Positions 11,600-24,905 of a stretch of 64,000 nt of DNA are shown one piece after another. Source of the DNA: Oxytricha trifallax (lineage: Eukaryota > Ciliophora > Spirotrichea > Sporadotrichida > Oxytrichidae); assembly GCA_000711775.1 (NCBI GenBank), contig ARYC01001191.1, forward strand, positions 1 through 64,000, given 5' to 3'. How positions within the stretch are numbered: the first letter of the stretch is position 1; the number at the start of each line of letters is the position of its first letter. Made by a program: the position numbers and the translations under genes. Under the pieces are notes generated by a model. The model was not told the DNA's origin. It saw only the letters and a list, made by a program, of their open reading frames with translations, and searched no databases.

Positions 11600-13000
11600 A
11601 ATTTATACATGTTTTTTATTAGAATAATCTTTATTTCAATTTGACTAAATTAAAAGATTGATTTAATAATAGTTTTATAAAAACTCAATTAAACAGATAA
11701 GATTTTTTATTATATTAAAGCTTTAGGCATAAAAGATTATTTAATGCATTCTTCAAATTAAAGAATAATCTTATAATTAAATAGAGTCTAAAATTTAGTG
11801 TTAAAGACTTAAAAATCTTTCAGAAAATAAATATTTAGAATATTCTAGATAAAATAATGTTTTTAATTAAAAATAGAATAAAACTAATTCTTAAATAATT
11901 AAGATTTTACAAGTATATAACTTGCTTCAGTTTTTATAATGAAATTATTTCAGATAAGTACTTTCAAAAATATAAAAATTTCATATTGGAAATATTGAAG
12001 GATTGCAATAACTTAATCTTATAATTTTATTTCTATTTTTTTTATTTAATGCTTTACAAAATGATATTATTTATTGCTATAATCTCGCAAGACGGAAGGC
12101 TGATTTTGAGATTTCCAAAAGAAAATGCACCTGATTAATTCAATAAAGTGTTTATAAAACTGTTGAAAAAAAAAGAGCAATTAAGAAATTAAAAGTATAA
12201 ACAAAATGAATAAACTTTACCTTTGAATCATGTTTAATTCATTTGCAAAAAAAATCTTGTGTAAACATCTACAATATTACTAAATCAAATTCATATTGAA
12301 ATTTAAAAGGTTTATTCTCACTTTCTAAAGTCACGGTGCTCTATTTCTCTTAATATTAAAATATTTGGATTATAATATTCTTAAATAAATACATTATCCT
12401 TATATTTTTTTATTAAATTAAGATATAGCATTATAATTAATTTAGGTTGAATAGAAATGTTTATTATTTTTTTATTTATCTTAAAAAATATAAGGTACTT
12501 AATTTATTGATAGGGAAGCTAAAATAAAATGAGATAATTAATCAGTATTTAACATTTAAGAATTTAGATATATGAGTCAACATTTGGTAAATTTAAACAA
12601 ACAGTAGCCGATAGTATCTTTTTTTGAAAGATGATATTGTATAAATAATTTAAGAAAATTAAAATTAAAGTATTTAAGTGCGAAGAAAATTTTATACTAA
12701 GCAATAATAATTATTAATAAAACTCTCAATAAAAGAAACGTAGTTAAACATATTAATTACATAAACCATTTCAAGTTTACAAAGTATTTCTAATAAAGTA
12801 TTGGATTATAGAAAAATAAATTATATCAAGCATAATAATATTGTATAAAAAACATTATATATATTTATTTTCGAAAGTTTTCAACAATCCTAAATTTAAA
12901 GAAGAAAATAAAAAAAACTATATCCAATAAATACACAGTTAAAGTATATTCGTATTTAAAATTCATAACTATTAATTATTATATAAGCATTTCTGAGTAA
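11600..13000. other. AT-rich spacer between genes A and B, copy 1
   Basis: Very AT-rich with no supportable gene. A conserved block at 12305-12350 matches 52560-52610 (ttctcactttctaa...ctctatttctctt). The interval 11805-11822 corresponds to the uninterrupted target of the large palindrome in copy 2. Confidence 0.5.
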
Positions 13001-13249
13001 TCATGTTCCCTAGATTTCCCAAGCATTATGAAAGAGAAGAGTCAAACCTCAACATTCCTTAATAAGGTTTTTATTAGTGCTTGAGAGATATTTTTTTAGG
13101 GGTTGGAGTTCTAAATAAGTTTTAATTTGAAATTTTATGGAAATTTATTTAATTTAATCACTCATAATTAATTTTAGATCGTGAGCAATAGGTCTGAAGT
13201 TTATTCTGTATAAAAATAACTATTTCAGCCTATAGACACGTCTGATCTT

Positions 13250-14390
13250 GAGTTTGGTTTTATTATTATTGAATCTGTCATTTGCTACATTGATTTGGAC
13301 ACTCTTGTTTTGTCAATAAACTGCTTAATCCTTTGTTTTGCATCCTTCTTGTATCTTGTAGAGAAGTATCATTGCGAGGCATTTGAAACTCTATTATTAT
13401 TGCTGCTAAAGCCCACACATCCCATTGATAGTTTTTATCTTTGGAGTGTTCTCTTTCTGGATAAAAGCCTGGAGTTTCCATTTCACTTTCTAAACTTGGG
13501 ACTTTCATCCTAAAAGCTATTTCTAAGTCAATAATTGGCACTCTTAAAGTGAAAAGTTTATTTTTATATTTTCTGGCTAAATATCTGTTTGCAAACCTTA
13601 ACTTATGAAGCTTTTTAATACCTTGTATTGTTTGTGCTGCTTTTAATACAAGCTACTTACGACTCCTTTGATCTGCAATGAAATCTTTGAGGGTCATTTC
13701 ATAAAGTGGGAGTATGAAAGCAACATGATCCTTGGCAAGGAGAACAGCATCTAGCTTGATTATGTTACTATTTTCTTTAAACTTTGCTAGGGTGAGTACT
13801 TGATTCTCATTAGTAAACTCTTTCTAATATTTATCATAACTTAAGAGGTAGTTGAAGGGATACACATTGTATGCGTATTAATGATCATCAATAACTTTTT
13901 TTCAAAGGAATCTTATAAAAAAAGGTACATGTTTTCAATTTCTAATTCTTTCTTGAGAGCTTTTAAAAGATGCTTCCTTAAATCTCATGTATGAGCATGC
14001 TGCTTATGGCATTCAAAGCAATCAAACTTTACATCAATTTTACCATGCTTTAAGTTGGCTTTGCTTCTCTAAGTTTCTCCATTTGCCTATACCAACTAGA
14101 TTTATGAGCGAATCTCTCTCACACTACTCACAAAAGTAAGCTTTTACTTCTTCAGTCTATATAGGAATTTCATTAATACCTTTCTCTCTTCTTTGTCTGC
14201 CACACACTTTTTTGCCATTTAATTTATATTATTAATTTCTATTATAATAACAGAGACCTCAAGTGATAACTCTAGTAGTTCTTTATAAGAGTTAAACTCA
14301 CAGCTATCACACTTTTTATTGTTGCCAAAGGTAAGTCTCACCTTAGTTTGATGAAAGTGCTGTTATTTTTCTTAAAATGTTACTGCTCAT
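13250..14390 (-). pseudogene. TBE-D 57-kDa gene remnant
   Basis: The start MSSNILRKITALS at 14390 resembles the TBE-F copy. Near the 3' end a kinase-like stretch survives: IIDLEIAF (DFN position lost), ETPGFYPERE, QWDVWALAAIIIE, MPRND. Many frameshifts and TGA codons interrupt the zinc-finger and central parts. Confidence 0.72.
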
Positions 14391-14819
14391 ATTTAAATTT
14401 TAATTTAAAATTATAAAATTGCCTCTATTATTTAGAGTTAGCATGAAAAGTATAACGTTTTATAAATTTAAAGAGAAGATTAGTTCTTTAGAGAAGAAAT
14501 ACAAGTTGCAAGAAGCGATCTAGTAATAAATATAGTTGAGAAATAACCATTTTTACTTTCAATAATAAGTTGATTACAGCACGTACCGATTTAGGAGGTA
14601 TTTTGTGATTTTATGATTAAAATTAGGGTGCTCCTAATTAAGTACTAGCATTAATTAATGCTCCTAATTAAGTATTAGCATTTTAGGAGCTGCTCCTAAT
14701 TAAGTATTAGCATTTTAGGAGCTGCTCCTAATTAAGTACGTACAAATTTAAATTTAAAAATATGGAACTATAACAGTAGAAATTGATATCAATCTCTCAA
14801 GTTTGAAACCAATTCTCTA

Positions 14820-14875
14820 AACCTTCTCCATATCCTTCTTGGAGGTTGACCTCCTGTAGAATGTCTATATTTAAT
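14820..14875. promoter_or_regulatory. Conserved TBE intergenic motif (TBE-D)
   Basis: accttctccatatccttctt followed by ggttgacctcctgtagaatg; same motif as in TBE-C, -E, -F, -G. Just left (14640-14740) lies a direct repeat: ctcctaattaagtattagca is present several times with ttttaggagctg between. Confidence 0.55.
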
Positions 14876-14951
14876 AGTAAGTTTTTCAGAGGTATATAAT
14901 TGAAATCAATAAACTTAAACTTGAATAACATTTCTTAGATATGTAAACAAG

Positions 14952-15726
14952 ATGGAGTCAATGAATGATGCAATGAAAAGAATGTAAGCACAAGAATTGA
15001 TTCAAAGATTTAGAAGCAAGGAGGATTTGCACCGCTACCTGGTGCAGCAAGGTAATGAACTCATAGCAACATATTTTGAGTAGTTTTTTATTCCTGCCAA
15101 CGATGGAAGGTACTCAAATTTCACTTCTAATGGCAATATTGTGTGAAGTAAAGAAAGAATTGACGTAAATTTTGCAGATATTTTTTTCGAAACAAACCAG
15201 AAATCTAAGTGACTAGTTTATGTGATAATGAATTGAATGACCAAGATGCTTCGCAATTCTTGCCTTCTTATAAGCAGTTGTTTAATAAACTGCCTGAAAG
15301 TATCTATTTCTTTGGTATACTTGCAAAAATTAAAGGTGATTACTTGAAAGAAATTATTATAGAATCTTATTAAAAAAAGGTACAGTATCTTTCCAGAAGA
15401 TAAGAACAAACAAGGAATCAAGATAAGTGAGACCTAGCTGATAGAGCTTCAGAAGCCCCCGTTTATATCAAGTTAGATATGAAGATAAACTCTTGATAAA
15501 AATTGAAATTATCATATTATTGATTAAGAGAAGAGCAACTTCAAAGAGAGCGAATGTTGCTGAAAAAGTATGAAGTTAGCAAGAAACTTTATTCAAATAT
15601 TCTGCAGCCAGATTAAATGAACATACATGCTGGAGCTGTCAGCAAGTGAACAAACTCAGGTGGGGTAAGCTATAGGAGGAAGAAAAGAAATAGAAGCGAA
15701 TTTCTTTTAAAGTATTTTAAAAGTGA
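14952..15726 (+). pseudogene. TBE-D 22-kDa gene remnant
   Basis: The start MESMNDAMKRMQAQELIQRF at 14952 is open and like TBE-F; after the first intron position (gcaaggtaatgaactc) the frame breaks several times. The middle aligns with the family (SLPSYKQLFNKLPESIYFFG). The end near 15726 converges on the transposase end. Confidence 0.7.
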
Positions 15727-15735
15727 CTTGTATCT

Positions 15736-16753
15736 TCATTTACTTAACTCTAAAACTTATTTACCTTAATTTGCATATTTTTAATAAAACTAATGATCTA
15801 ATCTCATCGCTTAACTTTATATGAAGTCGACTATAACAGTTGGTAGATCATGCATCAGGTAGTTTAGCATTAGTATTTTGTAATGGCCTTTTAATATACC
15901 AGAGTTGAATTAAATTCCATTAAACTATGGACTATAAGGTACATTGAAAACTGGTGTTATTCTAAGTGATTCATAGTTCTTCTTAGTTTCATTTGTCTTG
16001 TGTACAGAAAGATTATTAACGTTTCTTATAATCTTTAATTTACTGTAATTATCTCTAAGTTATATTAGAATTTAATATATTGTGTTTTCTAAATTGAGCG
16101 AGGAAGAACGAGATAAGTTCATAAACCAAAATCTTTTAAAATATTCCCAAGAATCGTCATTGTCTGTAAATTGACTTTTTGTCATAAACTTCTATGTTAC
16201 AATGTCTCTTATACAAAGATTTCTAGATGAAAGTGTTGAATATAAATACAGCCTCATCAGAATCAACTTAATATTCGATTAATCTCTTTACGCTTAATCA
16301 TAAATAATTTTAATATGTAGCTGTAAAATGACATAGTGAAATTAATAACTTACTTTATAAGATTCAAAAATATGTATGATTTATACCATTTCATTCATAA
16401 ATTTTAGCAACAGATTATGTAGAGATCTTCAAGTCAGGGAGCTGTAGCCTAAATAGAAGTGAGCCCAATACTTCAACGTTTATTTATTTATAGGATAGTC
16501 AGTATGCTTATATAAAAATTTGATTTTCTCTTAAGCTTAGAATTCAACTATTAATGTTTTTTATTTAACAGTTATCAAATAGTGAAAACGAACAACTGAT
16601 AGTCTTCGCTTTAAAAGCTGTACAGTAGATAGATAGCTAAGTTCTTGTTTGATTTATTAACTGTATATATCACATCCATAGCTTAGTTTAAAGACTAAAT
16701 CTTTAGATTCTTCATCATAAATAGACCCTGAAAGCTAGTAATTCGTTTCGCAT
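15736..16753 (-). pseudogene. TBE-D 42-kDa transposase remnant
   Basis: The start (ATGCGAAAC) is at 16753 and the end near 15736. Alignable words of the family persist, such as the counterpart of LMHDLPTV and of NSKLKRKSNF, but frameshifts and deletions are dense, including in the first catalytic region. Clearly dead. Confidence 0.7.
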
Positions 16754-19714
16754 TTGATTAATAAATAACAAATCCCTAAAAATCCCTCAAATAAAACAAT
16801 TATTTATCGCTTTAGGAAGTTTTAGAGTTATGAGTGCGAATCTTAGCCTATATTTTGCTTGTGAGATACTTCGAAGTTATTGGGACTACTTTTATTATTT
16901 TCTTAGAATTAATTTTATGAAATTATATATAAAATTATTTTAAAATTCAATCTGTTCATCTAATTATTATTATTACTGAATAATACTCTCGTTCACTATT
17001 ATATTTACACCTTCGCAAGTATAATAAATTAAAGTACAAATAAAATTTATTTATAAATTATGTTCATAATATTTTGATTTTTGTTTTATTAAAACTTGAG
17101 CTACCTTTTGAATTCCAAATCTAGTTTACTTTAAGTAATATTTTTTTATATTATAATCTAATTATTGGAATATTGGAATAAATTGGTATAATATAATATG
17201 TGCTTGTATAGAATTATTGTTAAAAATAAAAAATAGAATGAATTTATTAAAATTTTATAGTTAATAATAAATACTAAGAATTTAAATGTAAATTAGTTTT
17301 AAATTTTATATTATGAATTTCCACATAAAAATATGATCATAAAATAAAGCATACTTAAATTTAAAGTTAGAACTTGATCAGTTGATGAAAAATGTTTGAG
17401 AGAAGGAGATAAAATAGCGAGTGATTCTCTTTATAAATTATGATTTTGAATTTCTGAATAATAATCTGATTAATTTAAAAAATAAATTTGTCTAAATACA
17501 ATATATTTAAATATAAATTACTGAAATCAAAAATAAAAATAAGGTTTTAGCTGACCAAATTTTTATTTGTATTTTATATTTTTATTTTACATTATTGGCA
17601 TATATTAACATAGCTTCAGATTTTTTTACTTAGATTAAAACGACCTTATTTATATTAAATTTGCCTATTAATTTAAAGTTATTAACCACATCTTAATTAT
17701 GAAGGTAAAAGTGTGACAATCGATATGGTATTCTCGAAGTTTATAGTCTCCACGGCACTAAATTCACAGATTGCCATATTAACTCACTCTAATAGAAAGC
17801 ATATAATGATGGTTAAATTTAGTATTAGATGTGAGGATTTTAAATTTATTATAATTTATTTATATATAAGAACAACTTAAGCGGATGTATCATAATTTAA
17901 GTATTAATATCTCTGATTATTTATATATAATACATTCTCCCCATATTATTTTTATTTTTTAAGAAATCAAATTTAATATTATATACTTTAATTTTATTTA
18001 ATTTGTCATTTTTTCGAAGTTAGATTTCTTCAAATTCAAAAGAGTGTTTGTCAAGTAGATTGAATTAGCATCGATTGAATTTTCTTGCTATTTGTTAAGA
18101 AGATATAATCTTAATAAATAATATTTTATTTATAGATATGTTGTTGGAGAAATAGGCAGCTTGATCTAGTTAGAGTCTAATTCTTCATAAAAATGATGGT
18201 TCTGTGTCTATCTGTTCAAATAAATATCACTATTGATGCCATAATAAAAAAATACAAATAATAAAATTGCAAAATAAAATAATAAATAATTAAATTTAAA
18301 GAATATTATTGATAAAATACAAAAGATTGGGAATAAAAAAAAGTGAAATATATTACAACTGATATGAAATTGATAATTATAAAATAGTTTTAACTTATTT
18401 ACAAAATCTCCTAAAATATGCGATGAGAAAACGCGATTATAATTACTCAAATACTAACTGTCATTAATTAATTTGATGACATTTATATTTTCATCATTTC
18501 CAAAATTAATCTATTTCTACCAACAAACAACTGTGAGATAAATCTGTACTTGTTCTATAAATATCAATTCTTTAAAATCCAATTGGACAAAAAGTCAAGA
18601 GTTTTTGGTATGTTTGTTATTTTTGCATCATAAAAATGAGTTTTTATTTAATAAATATGTATCCAAAAACTTGAATGTGTTTGAATTTTTGTGAATATAA
18701 ATTTACAAACAACTTGAAGATGTGAATCAATAGTTTTATCAAGAATATAAATATAAATAGTTTAGTTTTACTTACATTAATAGCTGGTTGTAGAGTTTAT
18801 CACTCTGCTTCATTTATATTTAATTTTTATCAAAATAATTTCAGCTTGTATTTAATTTCACATTACTTTTAATTTTTAAAGATAAATGCATAATATTAAT
18901 ATTATATATTTTAGAAATGTTTTAACTTATAAAAATTGAATTTATTATTGATCTTTGTTTCGAAATTCTGGATTTAAGATAAAGAAATATTTTTAAATTT
19001 AAATTAATTAAAAGTATAAATCTTTAAAAATTTAATTATTGCTTTAGTAGTTATAATCAATAATTACCTCATTAATTTTATACATTAAAATATTAAATAA
19101 TTAACCTTGACAATCTATTGGTTTATAAACTTGAAAATACTAAAACTTCTAATGAAAAATTTTTTTAAAAAAATTAACTCAATGTATTTTAATTTTTACA
19201 AAATTTCTATATTTTAACATTAATTAAATATTATGATACATTTATAAAGATTTTATGTATATTTAATATAAAGCAACTTAATTTTAGTAGAGCGAATTTA
19301 TTTATGATTTCTCTTGAAAAAGTTTATGATTTTTAACTAAATTGGATTTTAAATATAAATATATATATATATATTTATATATATTTAAAAAAATAAGGAA
19401 TAATTAAATTAAAAATTGGCATTTTGAGTGGTGATTTGGTTTGGTACTTAAAAGATCATGTCGATGATCTATGATGTCTCATGCACCATCATAAAATTTT
19501 CCAACTCGATCATTTTATGGCTTTAATCAAATCTATTATAAATTAATAATATAATTATTAAAATTTAATCAAGGGTTAAATTTGATGAAGTATTCTATTA
19601 ATTATACTGCTGTTGAATTTAGGGATAACAATATTGTGAGGAACTCTGAAAATAAAATTTTAATTATTTATCTTTGCAATTTTTCCTATTACATAATAAA
19701 ATTTGAATAAATAT

Positions 19715-21020
19715 ATATATCTTCTGACCGGGTAACCTTTTATCGCCTCCCCTCTATGTTTTGAAATAATTTTATTGCATCAACCCACTTCCTACAATGG
19801 AAAAACTCACTTTCATATGAAAATACATATCCTCAGAGTCTGAATCAACTTTTATCGATACAATTACATTATTTATATATTTTATTTATACACCATTTTA
19901 TATATTTATAATTTTAGAAAGCTTTTACCTATAAATTAGTTTCTAAAAAATAAAATTTTAATCTTTGAACCTGATTCGCTACGTCTATTGAATTTGATAC
20001 ACATATAATCACATAGGAAAATATATTCATATATAATTAATTTTACTATCATTAAGTAGTTTTTTAATCAAGTGTTTGCACACATAAATTGTAAATTACT
20101 ATTTTTAATTTTTAAATAATCTTTATTTTATACTAAACAAAAAAGTAAGTCTAATTTATTTTTGTTTCGATTTATAATTTCTTTAAAATTTTAAATTTAA
20201 AATAAAAAACTAAGCGACCAATTGCAATTTAAATATTGATTTCGAAAGATAAGTATAATCACTGTGTAATAATGAAGTTTGCGATCACGACGGTATGGGT
20301 GCTGATGTGCATACCAACATCCATGCAGAAAACCGGTTTGAGACATAGTTCTTGATATTGAATTTGTTTGAATTATACTACTGGATTTATTTGGTATCTC
20401 TACATTAATTTCAATGCTATATACATATTTAACTGATAATAATATCCACAACTAATTTTCAATAGAGCTAAGTGTTAATGATTATGTGGAGAATATATTA
20501 TTTTTAGACATAAATAATTTATATTAAGATTACCAATTATTATTTACTATATTTTCAATTAAAAATTGTTCAAAGAATTATAAATTGAAAATAATAATAA
20601 AAATAGAACTATGAGACTATAATTTGGATTTATTTCGAATAAAGATGATATTGAAAATAATAATATTGTAATATAAAATTTTATCACATTATAAAAAACA
20701 ACTTTATGATAGTCAAAATTATTAATCTTAAATTTGTTTTCCTCAGGAGTATGCATGTGAAAAAGTCGATGAATGTCGTATTCTCATATATAAAGTAAAT
20801 TGTATTTTTTAAGAATTTTTGAGATAAAAATAAATAATATCTTATTTTATATATATAAAGCTTATTGATAAATAAAAAATATGAATTGATGTGTCAAAAA
20901 TAATAGATTGAGACCTAGCGAATAAAAGTTTTAAATTTATATGAGACACTTAAATACCAGAAGCTTTTATTGTTAATTAATAAAATTATATATAAAGCGT
21001 TCGGGAGGGGTCTCATTCAG
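19715..21020. mobile_element. Copy-1-specific 1.3-kb insertion
   Basis: The sequence between 19700 and 21030 has no counterpart in copy 2, where the flanks meet at about 58030-58070. Ends: ttctgaccgggtaacc at left and, on the reverse strand, ttctgaatgagacccctccc at right; both start TTCTGA. The flanks show atatata on both sides, possibly the target. It contains the segment at 20255-20360 that resembles the block at 31700-31790. Confidence 0.45.
20255..20360 (+). other. Short coding-like block related to 31700-31790
   Basis: Plus frame reads NNEVCDHDGMGADVHTN then ENRFETQF. The minus strand at 31790-31700 gives NEVCAHDGMGA followed by a 1-nt deletion and then KNRFETQ. About 80 bp are shared. 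Both lie close to a gcgacca word (20213 and, on the other strand, about 32310), suggesting that the two belong to one repeat or gene family. Function unknown. Confidence 0.4.
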
Positions 21021-21339
21021 AACATATATAATTATTGAAACTATTATAAAATGAAAACAAGAGATCTAATCATTTCGTTAAGAAATATCAGTACATATAA
21101 TTATAATTATAAGTAGAATTATATAATTATTTCATAATAACAATAGATTTAATAAGTTTCTTAATAAAAATTTATTGTAAATGATTATAAATTTATAAAA
21201 GTACTAGAAGCTACTTGTATCAGCTGTGTATGGTCTAAACTGTAACTTTGAGACATTTAAAATATATAAAATTATTACTTCTTGTGACTCTACTCTAGCT
21301 TCTATAGTAAATTACTTATTAAATTTTGGGAAATTTTAA

Positions 21340-22822
21340 AATATTAAAAAAATTAGATTTTTGCCAGAGAATAAATAAATAATCAAAATCAAATTATTTA
21401 ATATTTGAGTTTATTTATATTTAGAAACAGTTATGCTTGTAAAAATATTTTGTATAATTATTTTGAATTATAAATTTGGTTAGATTATTTCCCAACATTA
21501 GTAAAACAATTTATTAAATTGTTAAGTAAATAACTATCCTATCATTAGAATAGTATTTAAAGATTAGCAATATTCTTAGTACTAAAAATCAAAAAGGATA
21601 TATATTGGCTTGAGTAATAAAAATTAAGGGAGAGAAATTGTCCTTTTTTATGTTATAAAGAAAAAGATTATATGGGAAGTTTCCTGGCCTATAAATATTT
21701 TAATTTTTTCAATCATTTTTTTTCAAAAATTAGAAATATAAAATTCATTTGCACAATTATTTTTTTTTATTATAATAAATAGAATTTTTAAATATTAATC
21801 ATTAATTTAATCAATATGAATTCATGTCTATTTTTTAAATATTTTGTTCAATTTTAAATTGATTTATCCAATTTTATCATGATTTATTCATATTTTTCAT
21901 CTTAGACAAGCAACGACACTTAATTTTTGAATATTCATGAAATTATTATAATAAAACAAATATTTTAAAATCATTTTTATGTTAAATATTGTAAAAACTA
22001 TTTATAAAAAAATTAAGAGGCTATAAAACTTTCCCTCCTCAAAATGAATATTTTTTTAATTTTTTAAATTAATCTATATTGTTTGATTTAGCTAACTTAA
22101 AAGAAAGAAATTTTGACTTATCTTAGAAATTAAAAATAATATTAAAAAATAATTACACAATCTCGATTATAAAAAAGATGCAACTTTAGAAATTTTTGAA
22201 TTTTTACTAAAATTATATATTGAAATTTATAAATAGTATGAAGAAAAATTTTAATAATTTAATTCCTTACTTATTAAAATATTTTATCCTTAATGAACGA
22301 ACGATCTACAACTATTCTATAAATAATGATAATTTATATAATAAAGGATCAATATAAAGATAAAAAATTATAATTTTCTTTATTCTTTATAGCTAGAAAA
22401 AAATCATTATAATGATTCAAATATTTAAAAAGATTTTTATAGAGAAAACATAAAAAAAATTGAGATAAACTGAGTGTATAAATATATAATTTTAAAAACA
22501 TACATAATATAAAATTAGAGAAATCATATTTGTCAAAATATCCCAAAATAATTTGAGACAGAGAATTTCAATACGTTATAATTGACTAAAAACTATAAAT
22601 TATATAGCTTTTCTATTAAAATCTTGTGTCTTATTTTTAAAGAAACTATAGATCGTTTTTTATCAGAAAACAAAAATATTCAAAATTCAACAAACAATAA
22701 ATTTACATATCATTCTTAGTATTTATCAAGAGAATTTATCTAACTTTTACAACATATTTCTCATTTATACTAGGATTTTGTTCCATAATCTAATCATGCT
22801 TACTATTATAAATTTGATATAC
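21340..22822. other. AT-rich spacer, copy 1
   Basis: No gene supported. A short block at 22240-22310 matches 58390-58460 in copy 2 (ttattaaatat...gatccttaatg). The remainder is low-complexity AT sequence. Confidence 0.5.
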
Positions 22823-22950
22823 ATTCAAAACCCCAAAACCCTTTCATAAGTCTGATTGATAAAAGTAAACTATTAGTGCATACTATTTTTGGTTTTAATA
22901 GGGTTTATATAGGGGTTTTATGTTTAAATTATAGTAATTTAAGTGAGTAT

Positions 22951-24000
22951 ATGCAAGGTTTGGAGTAATTCTTTTATAGTGAGTATATGGAGTTATTGTT
23001 TAAGTTGCCTTATGGATGTGATGATAATAGCTATAAACTCAAACCTATTCTAAATTACACGTCAATTGCAAGGCTACTCCATAAATCTCGAGCAACTTTT
23101 CAGTCTCACTGTCTAATAGCATTGAATTTTAATTCTAAGCATAAGAGACATCTTAAATTTTTGCAACATCATATCGATTATATTATCAATGATAAAACTC
23201 TTAAATACTGGGCTAATTTCTCTCTGGCCTAGAGAGCTGTGATGTTTCATCACCATTTTACTTGAGCTTCACATCTCTGCTTAATCCATAGCTAATAAAT
23301 ATAGATTTATAAAAATAAAAAAGAATGGAATATCTTACATGGCATTCAATCTTATTAAGAGAGTGATTGACTTTACTGTTCCATTTTATTAGACCAATTT
23401 AAATTATATATTTGAATAAATGCAGATGGCTTAACAGCAGAATATAAAGTTCATACACGCTAATGAGGCAGTATTCACCTTTAATACCTTCATATCAAGG
23501 TCTGTGTATAAAAGATATAGCAACATAGAATTATATGACTAAAATTTTAAAGTTTAAACCCATGCCATTCTTGATGGAATAAGAAAATATAGTGGACTCG
23601 AAACCTATGTAATTCACCCTCGTTCTATAAAGACTGAATAAAAAATTTGTTCTTGCAATAACTCAGAGACAAGTACGCTAACTTACAGATATTCTGATTG
23701 TAGATATCTTATCTGTCCATAAAACTAAAGATTTAAGGAATGCGTATGAAAGATTAAACATAACACCTGTATTTAATGTTCCCTACAGACCTTAGTTCAA
23801 TGGAATTGAAATATATTGGGGATTATTGAAATGCCACTACAAGAAACTAATACTCAATCACTTGATGCAAAACTTAAAGATAGATACAGTAGATTTTATT
23901 AAGAGTGCTGTCAAGAATGTCAGCGATGATAAAGCTAAAGTGTGAGCAAGAGAGGTAAGATTTTGTGTTTATAAATAAACTTTATGTCTTAAACGAATGA
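22951..24000 (+). pseudogene. TBE-E 42-kDa transposase, broken
   Basis: Start MQGLEQFFYSEYMELLFKL at 22951. The helix-turn-helix region is open to 23250, where a frameshift gives TGA. The catalytic core resumes in another frame: IHANEAVFTF has Asn where the first catalytic Asp belongs, IVDILSVHKT keeps the second Asp, RPQFNGIEIYW keeps the Glu. Further lesions near 23690 (frameshift) and 23944 (TGT to TGA before the A-R-E motif). Confidence 0.83.
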
Positions 24001-24006
24001 ATAAGT

Positions 24007-24769
24007 TCACATATTAAATTTACCCGTATAGAGATTTGCCTATTCTTTCTTGATTTCCTCTTAAGGCTTGCTTGGGCCTAGTTTTTCTTCTCTTTGTACC
24101 AGCTCCTGCATCAATGTTCACCTCATCTAATTTTTATAAATCTTTGAAGAGCCTTTTACTCAGTTCTGCTTTACTTGAAACTTTATCTTTCTGTTAAATT
24201 TGCTTTGCTCAATCATCAAGTAAATAGCAGTGTCAAATTTTTCAATAAAGATAGAAGTCTAAGTTTACTTGAGATAAATGATGTTTTTAATGTTCCTTCA
24301 GCCAAATATCAATTATCTCAATAAATTGCTTCTCTATTTCTTCATGAGAGATAAGGAAGCGTTTCTTGTGAGCTTCTTAAATTACTTGATTTAAGCACTC
24401 AGGTTTCAGAGTTCCAAGAACACCAAAGAAGAAGTTTTTCTCTGGCAACTTATTAGAGAGCTATAGCTTTGATGGAAGGTAGATAGCTACATCTGGATCA
24501 CTCATTGCATTATCATATAGATTTTTCACTGATATTTCATGGTAGTTAAGAATTTCAATCACGCTAATTTAATTTCATTAGACTTAAAAGAATGAGATTT
24601 TAGTTTTCTCTTAAGTAGGCAAGAACAATACAACTATGGTTAATATATTAGCATAAGTTAAGAACTTACCTTGCTTTACCAAATATCTATAAAGGTCTTC
24701 TTTGCTTCGAAATTTTGCTATTAAATCTTGAGAATAAATCCTCTTCATTGCATCATTCATAGACTACAT
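24007..24769 (-). pseudogene. TBE-E 22-kDa gene, decayed
   Basis: Starts ATG TAG TCT ATG AAT at 24769 (Met-Gln-Ser-Met-Asn with the ciliate code). The first intron is well preserved: 36 nt from gtaagttcttaacttatgct to accatag, after which VVLFLPT joins in frame. The second intron position shows gtaaacttagacttc...ttattg, with the 3' AG altered to TG. Several indels lie between. The end is at TGA 24007-24009, 6 bp from the transposase stop. Confidence 0.75.
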
Positions 24770-24846
24770 CTTGCTTACTCTTTTCTAGAAATATTAATTA
24801 AAATTTAAATTTATGGACATTCATTCTAAGTAAATTAAAATCTTAC

Positions 24847-24905
24847 TACTAAATAGGGATGACCTACAGGAGGTCAGCCTTGAAAAGATATGCGGAGAAA
24901 AATTT
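24847..24905. promoter_or_regulatory. Conserved TBE intergenic motif (TBE-E)
   Basis: taaatagggatgacctacag then gaggtcagcc and agatatgcggagaaa; the core GACCT-ACAGG-AGGTC is an obvious dyad in this copy. Farther on (24990-25140), ctccaaattaa/ttaatttggagg words form family-specific repeats. Confidence 0.55.

Larger units (their letters stand above)
13043..16832. mobile_element. TBE-D, old degraded element
   Basis: Both ends are mutated relatives of the telomeric terminus (caaacctcaacattcc at left, gttttagagttatg at right). AGT duplications flank it (13040-13042, 16833-16835). Copy 2 has the uninterrupted site at about 53300 (gagaagagtgcgaatcttt). Gene order as in TBE-C. All three genes are decayed, so this is the oldest complete TBE in the window. 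It lies within the last conserved block of gene B. Confidence 0.9.
13000..21340 (-). pseudogene. Gene B, copy 1, multi-segment, interrupted
   Basis: Minus-strand blocks collinear with copy 2: 21330-21205, 19645-19565, 19530-19405, 19320-19265, 19000-18950, 18235-18130, 18085-18005, 17945-17872, 17845-17700, 17415-17370, 17145-17075, 17030-16945, then 16930-16833 joined to 13042-13000 across TBE-D. Frames agree with copy 2 (for example HETSQIIDMIFQVPNQ, NKQFTIEARVESQ, final QGT-TGA), and one block differs by a 9-base in-frame indel. This copy has an extra TGA near 17000, a frameshift near 17780 and TBE-D in its last block. No known domain recognised. Confidence 0.6.

Noticed and set aside
13295-13513. 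Plus-strand ORF in TBE-D
   Set aside because: Antisense to the 57-kDa kinase-like remnant.
14640-14745. CRISPR-like direct repeats
   Set aside because: Only a few imperfect units without unique spacers, inside a transposon spacer of a eukaryote.
18208-18450. 80-codon minus ORF
   Set aside because: Phe/Ile/Tyr-rich, typical of AT-rich filler; only its 5' edge overlaps a conserved block of gene B.
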